Shown here: piece by piece, positions 1-5,519 of the stretch
How the letters are laid out: each line of letters begins with the position of its first letter
How positions within the stretch are numbered: position 1 is the stretch's first letter
NCBI GenBank assembly: GCA_030669445.1
Contig: DAOVDP010000074.1
Location: 1 to 6,340 of the forward strand
Length of the DNA: 6,340 bases
Reading direction: 5' to 3'
Source of the DNA: Candidatus Latescibacterota bacterium
GTDB taxonomy: Bacteria > Latescibacterota > MVCY01
Translations under genes and position numbers: made by a program
The notes under the pieces: generated by a model
The model's input: the letters and a program-made list of their open reading frames with translations, nothing else
Told to the model about the DNA's origin: nothing
Databases searched by the model: none

Positions 1-20
1 AGCATTTGTCTCCAATCCAC
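1..20 (-). CDS. Possible start of a further gene downstream of cdaA (partial, tentative)
   Basis: On the minus strand a GTG at 18-20 is preceded by a good Shine-Dalgarno sequence, AAGGAG at 30-35, with a 9-nt spacer. The six codons that follow read (V/M)DWRQM before the window ends. This is too short to identify. In many bacteria the gene after cdaA encodes CdaR, a YbbR-domain regulator of the cyclase, and a short polar start before a membrane segment would suit it. That is inference from gene order only. The call rests on the ribosome binding site and start codon, so this may not be a gene. Confidence 0.35.
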
Positions 21-91
21 CTTATGAATCTCCTTGTTGTCGCATGTTCCGTTTGCTACTACAATGTTAACTAAATAATATTACAGTGATT

Positions 92-172
92 TGTCATTGC
101 GAGCGCCAGCGAAGCAATCTCAAAACCCACAAATAAAGGGATTGCTTCGTCGCTTCGTTCCTCGCAATGACA
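92..172. repeat. Short inverted repeat (REP/MITE-like palindrome)
   Basis: The ends are perfect 12-bp inverted copies: TGTCATTGCGAG at 92-103 and CTCGCAATGACA at 161-172. A second perfect inner pair, GAAGCAAT at 111-118 and ATTGCTTC at 141-148, completes two arms of 27 and 32 bp around a loop of about 22 bases. The arms differ in the middle: the left has CGCCAGC where the right, read inverted, has a 12-bp GAACGAAGCGAC. This 'TGTCATTGCGAG...GAAGCAAT' type is a dispersed non-coding repeat I recognise from many environmental bacterial genomes. It lies in the 207-bp gap after cdaA and could fold as a long hairpin in the operon transcript. It has no T-tract, so it is not a typical terminator. Confidence 0.85.
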
Positions 173-227
173 GTATGAAGTTTAGTATTACCTTGGAAAC
201 GACATGATAGAACATTCAAGAGGGTTC

Positions 228-992
228 TTATACCCCCGTAAGAAGTTTGGAAAGCTTGCCCCTCAGCTCTTCCAGATCGTCGATCTTTTCCAGTCTACCG
301 TCGACAGCCAAGGAGACAGTGCTGGTTTCCTCTGACACTACTACCATCACCGCGTCTGATTCTTCTGAGAGTCCTATGGCTGCGCGATGTCTCATTCCCG
401 TAGAGGGATTGATAGCGGGATTTTCTGAGATGGGCAACAGGCATTTGGCGGCAGCTATCATTCCTTCCTGGATCACAACTGCACCATCGTGGAGGGGAGT
501 CCTGGGGGTGAAAATGGATGCGAGCAGAGCCGATGAGACCCGGGCGTTGATCTTCACCCCCGTCTCAATAATAGCACCTACACCTACCTCTCTTACCAGC
601 ACCATCAGGGCTCCATAATCTTTCTCAGAGAGGATTTTAACCGCATCTACTATCTCGTTTAATATGGGGATTTCCCCTCCCTTGTAGAACAGACGGACGA
701 CCCTGCTTTGGCCAATGTGAATGAGTATGCGTCGCAGTTCTGGTTGAAAGAGAATCACAAAGACGATTACCCACACGGTCTGCACTTGAGCAATCAGCAG
801 CGATAGTCCGCTCATTCTCAGCCAGGGGGCGATGATGGATATAAGAACTATAATGAGCAATCCCACCAGCATAGTGGCACCGCGGGTGCCCTTCATCAGC
901 CTGAATAGCTGATAGAAAATATAGGCAACCACCCCGATGTCCAAGATGTCAACCGCCCTGACGGGCAGGAATCCGATACTAAAAAGATCCAT
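228..992 (-). CDS. cdaA: Membrane diadenylate cyclase CdaA (DacA), c-di-AMP synthase
   Basis: This enzyme condenses two ATP into the second messenger c-di-AMP at the inner face of the cytoplasmic membrane. The 254-residue product is close to the usual CdaA length. Three hydrophobic segments (about 17-33, 39-58 and 65-82) precede the DAC domain. The catalytic signatures are intact: DGA at 169-171 within TPLHDGAVVIQ, and RHR at 201-203 within GMRHRAAIG, followed by VVSEET. The ATG at 990-992 is the only plausible start. The frame upstream reaches a TGA at 1029-1031 with no other usual initiation codon, and no clear Shine-Dalgarno is seen. The start lies inside the 3' end of the folP remnant (14-bp overlap), which suggests that cdaA was once translationally coupled to folP. 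No intrinsic terminator follows. It is the last certain gene of the tilS-ftsH-folE train. Confidence 0.96.
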   Translation of the reverse strand: MDLFSIGFLPVRAVDILDIGVVAYIFYQLFRLMKGTRGATMLVGLLIIVLISIIAPWLRMSGLSLLIAQVQTVWVIVFVILFQPELRRILIHIGQSRVVRLFYKGGEIPILNEIVDAVKILSEKDYGALMVLVREVGVGAIIETGVKINARVSSALLASIFTPRTPLHDGAVVIQEGMIAAAKCLLPISENPAINPSTGMRHRAAIGLSEESDAVMVVVSEETSTVSLAVDGRLEKIDDLEELRGKLSKLLTGV

Positions 993-1107
993 TTGGCTTA
1001 AGTGTGTCTGCCATTCGAGCCGCCCTGGTCATCTACTCTGCATCGTGGACCCGAACGATATTAGCTCCGGTTACAATCCCTATGGCGACTGCCGCCGCTG
1101 TGGTTTT
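979..1107 (-). pseudogene. folP: Remnant of folP (dihydropteroate synthase), C-terminal end only
   Basis: Read on the minus strand from 1107, the frame encodes TTAAAVAIG, then GANIVRVHDAE, a TAG at 1033-1035, then MTRAARMADTLK and a final TAG at 979-981. GA-IVRVHD followed by a helix with ARM-D is the C-terminal signature of dihydropteroate synthase, where a Glu/Lys-Met pair normally stands at the internal stop. About 42 codons remain of a gene that usually has 270-290. An upstream TAG at 1108-1110 closes the frame, and only 20 bp separate the fragment from the folE stop, so the N-terminal barrel, including the pterin and pABA sites, is gone. The original end still overlaps cdaA by 14 bp, which argues that this is a deletion scar in place, not an insertion. 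The former enzyme joined pABA to hydroxymethyl-dihydropterin diphosphate in folate synthesis. Confidence 0.85.
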
Positions 1108-1127
1108 CTAAAACTGGGAAAGGTGAA

Positions 1128-1691
1128 TTATCTTTGGTGATTTCTGAGCATCGAGAAGGCCTCCATTCTGGTTGCCTCCTGTCGCATAATCCCTCGCATA
1201 GCCGAGGTTAGGGTAAGCGAACCCGGTTTTTTAACTCCGCGCATTGTCATACACATATGCTCAGCCTCTATGACTACCAGAACTCCCTTTGGCTGGAGTA
1301 ATTCCCGCAGATAGTCGGCGATTTCGGTGGTCATCCGTTCTTGGAGTTGAGGTCGTTTGGCGAAGGCCTCTACGATCCTCACCAGACTGCTGAATCCGGT
1401 AATGCGGTTGTTATCAGGAATATAAGAGATGTGTACCCTTCCAGAGAAAGGCAGCAGGTGATGCTCACACATAGAGTAGAAAGGGACATCCTTTACCATA
1501 ATCATCTCATCCTGATTCTCTGCAGTGTAAGTTTTTACCTTCCGTTGGGGTGGTTGGGAAAGCCCCTCGAAGATTTCCTCACACATATCCGCCACCCGAC
1601 GGGGAGTGTCTCTTAGCCCCTCCCGATTAGGATCTTCCCCGATGCCTTCCAGTACCATCTTAATTCCCAGTTCAATCTTCTTCTTGTCCAT
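1128..1691 (-). CDS. folE: GTP cyclohydrolase I (type IA)
   Basis: This cytoplasmic zinc enzyme converts GTP to 7,8-dihydroneopterin triphosphate, the first step of tetrahydrofolate synthesis and an entry point to queuosine precursors. The 187-residue length is normal. The zinc ligands are all visible: Cys75 and His78 in SMCEHHLLPF, and Cys147 in EHMCMTMRG. His77, His145, Arg105 and Arg151 match known active-site positions. The usual GLSK-x-x-R motif reads GFSSLVR at 99-105, so the Lys that contacts the triphosphate in the E. coli enzyme is Ser102. The ATG at 1689-1691 lies inside the end of ftsH (20-bp overlap), with only weak Shine-Dalgarno-like sequence (AGAAGG about 11 nt upstream). Expression probably relies on coupling to ftsH. 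The next gene, folP, survives only as a scar. Confidence 0.96.
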   Translation of the reverse strand: MDKKKIELGIKMVLEGIGEDPNREGLRDTPRRVADMCEEIFEGLSQPPQRKVKTYTAENQDEMIMVKDVPFYSMCEHHLLPFSGRVHISYIPDNNRITGFSSLVRIVEAFAKRPQLQERMTTEIADYLRELLQPKGVLVVIEAEHMCMTMRGVKKPGSLTLTSAMRGIMRQEATRMEAFSMLRNHQR

Positions 1692-3627
1692 TTTGTGCCT
1701 GACCTTCTCTTTTTGTGGGTGAAGTTCTCTTCGCTTTGGCAGGCTTCCTTTTTGGGGTTGGGTTTCTTAATTTCTTTCCAGCTAATAGCTTATCGATTTG
1801 GAAGCCGTCTAAGACCTCATATTCCAATAATGCCTCGGCCAGGACGTGGAGTTTGTCCATATTGTGCTGTAGCAGCTCAGTTGCTCGCTTTTCTGCGTCT
1901 TCTACAAACTTGCGTACTTCCTGGTCGATAACCACCGCTGTCTGTTCGCTGTAGTCTCTATGTCTGGCGATCTCCCGGCCCAAGAATATCTCTTCTTCCT
2001 TCTTGCCGAAGGTGATGGGTCCCAGCTTATCGCTCATTCCCCATTCGCAGACCATCTTTCGTGCCAGTTGGGTTGCCTGTTCGATGTCGTTACCCGCACC
2101 GGTGGTAAGTTCATCAAAGATCAATTCCTCGGCAGCTCTTCCCCCCAGAAGATGGGTGAGCACCCCCAAGCAGTAAGTTTTAGAGTGAGTATGTTTTTCG
2201 TCCAAAGGCAGATAGTAGGTGAGTCCCAGTGCCCTGCCTCTGGGGATGATGGTCACCTTGTGGACGGGGTCTGATTCGGGGACAAGTTTTGACATCAGGG
2301 CGTGACCCACCTCGTGATAAGCCAAGTGTTTTTTCTCGTCTTCGGATATGAACAGGCTTTTTCTCTCTGCCCCCATCATCACCTTGTCTTTTGCTTCTTC
2401 TAAATCGGCCATAGTCACCTTTTTATGGCCTCGGCGGGAGGCCAAGAGGGCGGCCTCATTGACGATATTGGCCAAGTCTGCCCCTGTCAGTCCGGGGGTT
2501 CCCTTGGCGATCACATTTAGCCGCACATCCTTAGCCAGGGGGATATTTGGGGTGTGGACTTTAAGGATTTCTTCTCTGCCCCTGAGGTCGGGGCGGTCTA
2601 AGATAACCTGACGGTCGAATCTGCCGGGACGCAGCAGAGCCGGGTCCAGCACATCCGGGCGGTTAGTGGCTGCCAGAATGATCACCCCTTCGTTGGACTC
2701 AAATCCATCCATCTCCACTAAGAGCTGATTTAAGGTCTGTTCTCTTTCGTCGTGGCCGCCGCCGATGCCTGCCCCTCGGTATCTGCCCACGGCATCGATT
2801 TCATCGATGAATATGATGCAGGGTGCATTGCTCTTGCCTTGAATAAACAGGTCTCTTACCCTGGAAGCGCCCACTCCTACAAACATTTCCACAAAATCGG
2901 AGCCGCTTATGCTCAGGAAGGGAACATGGGCCTCACCAGCCACTGCCCGGGCCAGAAGCGTTTTACCTATCCCCGGCGGTCCCAACAGCAAAACCCCCTT
3001 GGGGATTTTGCCCCCCAGTTTCTGGAATTTGCTAGGATCTTTAAGGAATTCAATTACCTCTGATAACTCCTCCTTGGCCTCGTCCACCCCAGCTACATCA
3101 TTAAAAGTGACCTTCGGCCGGTCTTGGCTGAGTACCTTGGCCTTGCTTTTCCCAAAGGAGAATACTCCCTTGGGCCCGGCCTGCATCTGCCGAATCAAGA
3201 GAAGCCAGATGCCGAAGAAAAGGATAAAGGGCAGCCAGCCTATCAAAAAGCCCGTCCATCCTGTTCTCTTTTTGAACTTGAACTCGACCCCGTATTTCTC
3301 CCACTCTTTTTTGATCTCTGTATCTACAGAGCCAAGATTTACCACAATTCTGCTTTCATCGACCAAGACACCGTGAAAATCGGCGTCGGTGATGATCGCC
3401 TCCTTAATCTGCCTATCTTTTAACAACTGGAGGTATTCGGTGTAAGTGATCTCTGTCGCCTTAGCAGAGAGGTTGCCCAGATAGCGGGCAATCATAAGGG
3501 AGATAAGGAGCAGGAAGAGCCAAATGAGGAGAGTTCTCAGCTTTTTGCCTCCCGCTTTCTGCGTTGGTAGTCTGGGAGGAATGGATTTCTGCCTTCTCTT
3601 TCCCCCATTGTCACTTCTGGTTGCCAT
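1672..3627 (-). CDS. ftsH: ATP-dependent zinc metalloprotease FtsH
   Basis: FtsH is a membrane-anchored hexameric AAA+ protease that unfolds and degrades misassembled membrane proteins and some short-lived cytosolic regulators. The 651 residues contain, in order: a basic N-terminal tail (1-30), TM1 (about 31-48), an extracytoplasmic FtsH_ext domain, TM2 (about 125-146), and the AAA module. The AAA module has Walker A GPPGIGKT at 216-223, a pore loop around MFVGVG at 248-253, Walker B IIFIDE at 271-276, and second-region-of-homology arginines 333 and 336. The M41 protease domain carries HEVGH at 438-442 and a third zinc ligand, Asp514, in TTGAGND. A Lys/Arg-rich tail of about 35 residues ends the protein. 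Walker A has Ile where Thr is usual, and the zinc motif has Val where Ala is usual. Both changes leave the essential residues intact. The ATG at 3625-3627 has a good Shine-Dalgarno, AAGGTG at 3635-3640, spaced by 7 nt. Confidence 0.98.
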   Translation of the reverse strand: MATRSDNGGKRRQKSIPPRLPTQKAGGKKLRTLLIWLFLLLISLMIARYLGNLSAKATEITYTEYLQLLKDRQIKEAIITDADFHGVLVDESRIVVNLGSVDTEIKKEWEKYGVEFKFKKRTGWTGFLIGWLPFILFFGIWLLLIRQMQAGPKGVFSFGKSKAKVLSQDRPKVTFNDVAGVDEAKEELSEVIEFLKDPSKFQKLGGKIPKGVLLLGPPGIGKTLLARAVAGEAHVPFLSISGSDFVEMFVGVGASRVRDLFIQGKSNAPCIIFIDEIDAVGRYRGAGIGGGHDEREQTLNQLLVEMDGFESNEGVIILAATNRPDVLDPALLRPGRFDRQVILDRPDLRGREEILKVHTPNIPLAKDVRLNVIAKGTPGLTGADLANIVNEAALLASRRGHKKVTMADLEEAKDKVMMGAERKSLFISEDEKKHLAYHEVGHALMSKLVPESDPVHKVTIIPRGRALGLTYYLPLDEKHTHSKTYCLGVLTHLLGGRAAEELIFDELTTGAGNDIEQATQLARKMVCEWGMSDKLGPITFGKKEEEIFLGREIARHRDYSEQTAVVIDQEVRKFVEDAEKRATELLQHNMDKLHVLAEALLEYEVLDGFQIDKLLAGKKLRNPTPKRKPAKAKRTSPTKREGQAQNGQEED

Positions 3628-3680
3628 CTTTTATCACCTTGTTAGCGAAGTTTGTCTCGGCTGTCTGGAACGCAACTATT

Positions 3681-3782
3681 CAGCCACTAAGGCACAAAGA
3701 CACAAAGGAAATATGTGAGTTTTAGAGCGTTTTCAGAGAGAGTTTGTTATTTAATCTTGGTGTCTTAGCATCTTTGTGGCTG
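3681..3782. repeat. Inverted repeat of the 'CAGCCAC...AAGACAC-AAG' type between tilS and ftsH
   Basis: Two 28-bp arms face each other. The plus-strand arm at 3681-3708 begins CAGCCACTAAGG. The minus-strand arm at 3782-3755 begins CAGCCACAAAGA. Compared base by base they agree at 21 of 28 positions, including CAGCCAC at the outer end and AAGACAC further in. A 46-bp AT-rich centre separates them. This family of short repeats recurs in intergenic DNA of many environmental bacteria. Here it fills most of the 123-bp tilS-ftsH gap, and its right arm encodes the last codons and stop of tilS. In the operon mRNA it could form a long imperfect hairpin. No T-tract follows, so I do not call it a terminator. 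Confidence 0.75.
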
Positions 3783-5175
3783 AGCTGTCACTTTGGAACT
3801 GTACTCTCAATATCCGTTGGGTTCTGGGGGTGAGCTTACAGGGGGCATTAATCTCTATTCCTACTACCCACACGACCTTCTCCTGATCAGTCAGAATAGG
3901 GACCTCATCTCGCAAGATCCTGGGCATCTTGCGGTCAATAAGCAGATCTTTCACCTTTTTGTGGCCTTTAATGCCCAGAGGTTGGAAGCTATCTCCCGGA
4001 CGGCGGCTGCGGACCTGAAGCTCGCCGCAGATCGTGTCCAGGTCGAGAAAGGCGGTTTGAGTTTGAGACCCCACCTGGGGGAATTTTTCTCTGAACTGCT
4101 CTGCTGTAAGCACTTGAGTGGAGATCTGGGCGTTTAACTCTGGAATCTTTGTCTGTGCTGGAATCCCCACTTTTTTTTGAAAGGGAGGGACTTTGCCCCT
4201 TTTCATAATCAGTAAATTGCCGCATCGTTGTGCCCTAAGCTCAGAGGCAATTTGAATCCACCCAGACTCCGAGCCGGCCAGTTGGACAAGCTGTTCTACT
4301 TGACCGAATTCAGGATAACCTTCCTTTCCCAGCAGTTGTTGAAGGATATTCCTGAGCACCCTACGTCTCAGACATATATGATAATCTGAAAGCCTGTTAA
4401 TATCAAGTATTATTTTTCTGTTAGTTTTCTGCTTAACACTTAAAGCGTGAACTTGGGAAGTTTGCTCTTCCAAGAAATAATCTTCATCTCGGAGTATCTC
4501 AGCGGTTCGAGCCAACGTGGTGACGATATCTGGATTGTAGTTTTTTCTAAGCAGAGGCAGAAGCTGGTGTCTGATTCTATTGCGGGTATAAGAGAGGTCG
4601 GCATTTGAGGAGTCGCATCGAAAGCTCAGGCCGCGTTGAGTCAAGTATTCTTCTATCTGTTTGCGGGATGTCCCCAGAAGTGGCCTGACGAAAAGCCCAT
4701 CCCGTACCGAGGGAATACCTAACAGCCCTCTTCTGCCTGCCCCTCGAAGTAAGCGAAAGAGGACAGTTTCAGCCTGGTCGTCTAAATTGTGAGCAGTGGC
4801 AATCTTGGTTGCTCCTACTCCTTTAGCAACCTCCTGTAAGAACAGGTATCTGACCTCTCTGGCTCCTTCTTCCTGGGAAAGTCCCCGTTTGCGGATAAAC
4901 TCTGGCACATCGCGTCCCTCTACAGTGGCGGCAAGGCCTAACCTCGAGGCTAACTGGCGCACAAATTCGGCATCTGCATCTGACTGAGTCCCCCGGAGCC
5001 GGTGGTTTAAGTGGGCCACATGAAGTTCTATCCCTAATTGGTCTTTAAGTTGAAGCAGCACATCCAGCAGGGCCACAGAGTCCGGTCCGCCAGAGACCGC
5101 TACTACCGCCTTGTCTCCAGTTATGAACATCTTTTGCTGGCAGATGAAATGTAAGACCTCATCGACAAAGTTCAT
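3751..5175 (-). CDS. tilS: tRNA(Ile)-lysidine synthase TilS
   Basis: TilS uses ATP and lysine to convert C34 of the CAU anticodon of tRNA-Ile2 to lysidine, so that the tRNA reads AUA and is charged with isoleucine instead of methionine. The 474-residue product has the full-length bacterial architecture. The N-terminal PP-loop ATPase carries SGGPDS at 28-33, AHLNHRLRG at 54-62, AHNLDDQAET at 128-137 and RNRIRH at 198-203. A middle helical domain follows, then the C-terminal tRNA-binding domain with RSRRPGDSFQPLG at 389-401 and a KVKDLLID motif. The ATG at 5173-5175 has a modest AGGG a few bases upstream. The usual family end lies near VQFQSD; the final ten residues (SATKMLRHQD) and the stop come from the adjacent repeat. 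A terminator-like hairpin ends about 12-20 nt before the start codon. Confidence 0.97.
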   Translation of the reverse strand: MNFVDEVLHFICQQKMFITGDKAVVAVSGGPDSVALLDVLLQLKDQLGIELHVAHLNHRLRGTQSDADAEFVRQLASRLGLAATVEGRDVPEFIRKRGLSQEEGAREVRYLFLQEVAKGVGATKIATAHNLDDQAETVLFRLLRGAGRRGLLGIPSVRDGLFVRPLLGTSRKQIEEYLTQRGLSFRCDSSNADLSYTRNRIRHQLLPLLRKNYNPDIVTTLARTAEILRDEDYFLEEQTSQVHALSVKQKTNRKIILDINRLSDYHICLRRRVLRNILQQLLGKEGYPEFGQVEQLVQLAGSESGWIQIASELRAQRCGNLLIMKRGKVPPFQKKVGIPAQTKIPELNAQISTQVLTAEQFREKFPQVGSQTQTAFLDLDTICGELQVRSRRPGDSFQPLGIKGHKKVKDLLIDRKMPRILRDEVPILTDQEKVVWVVGIEINAPCKLTPRTQRILRVQFQSDSSATKMLRHQD

Positions 5176-5186
5176 CTTTTCCCTGG

Positions 5187-5221
5187 AAACAAAAAGACCC
5201 TTCCATTAGGTTAGAAAGGTC
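5187..5221 (-). terminator. Intrinsic terminator/attenuator between tRNA-Met and tilS
   Basis: In minus-strand RNA sense, GACCTTTC (5221-5214) pairs with GAAGGGUC (5203-5196) in an 8-bp stem with one G-U pair and a 10-nt loop. UUUUUGUUU (5195-5187) follows directly. This has the form of a rho-independent terminator about 50 nt after the tRNA 3' end, so it probably ends or trims the tRNA transcript. It stops 11 nt before the tilS ATG, so any transcript entering tilS from upstream must read through it. A competing pairing of the ACCCT at about 5228-5224 with AGGGU in the 3' arm is possible but weak evidence for regulated attenuation. Confidence 0.7.
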
Positions 5222-5270
5222 GAGGGTAACAGTCTGTTTTTTCCTTTGGTGGACATACTTCTGAGATTAG

Positions 5271-5344
5271 TAGCGGTGGAGGGACTCGAACCCCCGACAC
5301 GAGGATTATGATTCCTCTGCTCTAACCAACTGAGCTACACCGCC
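5271..5344 (-). tRNA. tRNA-Met (CAU), elongator type
   Basis: A complete 74-nt cloverleaf is present. The acceptor GGCGGTG pairs with CACCGCT (G1-U72 at the end), the D-arm is GCTC/GAGC, the anticodon stem is GAGGA/TCCTC around loop ATCATAA, the variable loop is GTGTC, and the T-arm is GGGGG-TTCGAGT-CCCTC with one G-U pair. The discriminator is A73. The anticodon CAU is shared by initiator tRNA, elongator Met and tRNA-Ile2. The D-loop AGTTGGTTA, the GGCGG-type acceptor and the G1-U72 pair (also found in the Bacillus elongator) favour elongator Met. The acceptor also lacks the C4-G69/C5-G68 pairs that E. coli TilS uses to select tRNA-Ile2. The gene continues as CTA, not CCA, so CCA must be added after transcription. 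Confidence 0.95.
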
Positions 5345-5355
5345 ACGATTGTTTA

Positions 5356-5384
5356 AAGGTAAGAGGAAAATTCTATTTTGTCAA
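5356..5384 (-). promoter_or_regulatory. Sigma70-type promoter for tRNA-Met
   Basis: On the minus strand a perfect -35 TTGACA (5384-5379) is followed, after an ideal 17-bp spacer, by TACCTT (5361-5356), a -10 element matching TATAAT at only three positions. The -10 ends 11 bp before the first base of the mature tRNA, which fits initiation at or just before it. The strong -35 and spacing support the call; the weak -10 lowers confidence. It may also drive the downstream operon by read-through of the hairpin at 5187-5221. Confidence 0.55.
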
Positions 5385-5420
5385 GAAAAAAATAGCTTAT
5401 CTTAGGGCTATCTTTTCTTA

Positions 5421-5449
5421 TTGACAAAGCAGACGATGAAAGTTAGATT
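5421..5449 (+). promoter_or_regulatory. Sigma70-type promoter for argG
   Basis: A perfect -35 TTGACA (5421-5426) is followed by a 17-bp spacer and TAGATT (5444-5449), a -10 matching four of six consensus positions. Transcription would start near 5457, leaving a leader of about 60 nt. The promoter is back to back with the tRNA promoter; the two -35 boxes are 36 bp apart in AT-rich DNA. I see no convincing ArgR-type palindrome, T-box or riboswitch in the leader. Confidence 0.55.
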
Positions 5450-5519
5450 ATAGTCAAAATCAGGATACTATGGAACAATAAACATAAGATCTTTAACTTC
5501 GAAACTAAGAGGAGGAAAA

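Noticed and set aside
79..191. TATTAC direct repeats (79-84 and 186-191) as target duplications around the first inverted repeat
   Set aside because: They are only six AT-rich bases and do not abut the repeat ends, so chance explains them.
247..618. Plus-strand open frame of 123 codons inside cdaA
   Set aside because: It is antisense to the catalytic domain of cdaA, has low-complexity Ser/Thr-rich content and matches no family.
937..1140. Plus-strand open frame of 67 codons between cdaA and folE
   Set aside because: It is the antisense of the folP remnant, whose recognisable DHPS signature lies on the minus strand. No ribosome binding site or known motif supports the plus-strand reading.
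2909..3423. Long plus-strand open frames within ftsH (up to 155 codons)
   Set aside because: They lie wholly opposite the conserved AAA and membrane regions of ftsH and show no domain or ribosome binding site.
5449..5454. TATAGT as the argG -10 box
   Set aside because: It is a better match to TATAAT than TAGATT, but lies 22 bp from the TTGACA box, too far for a standard promoter. It could still act with another -35.
5470..5472. Upstream ATG as the argG start
   Set aside because: It is out of frame with argG (50 bp offset) and lacks a Shine-Dalgarno.
5457..5519. Riboswitch, T-box or ArgR operator in the argG leader
   Set aside because: The leader is about 60 nt, without a T-box motif, strong stem or ARG-box palindrome. 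The TTCGAA-centred partial symmetry at about 5490-5510 has unequal arms.
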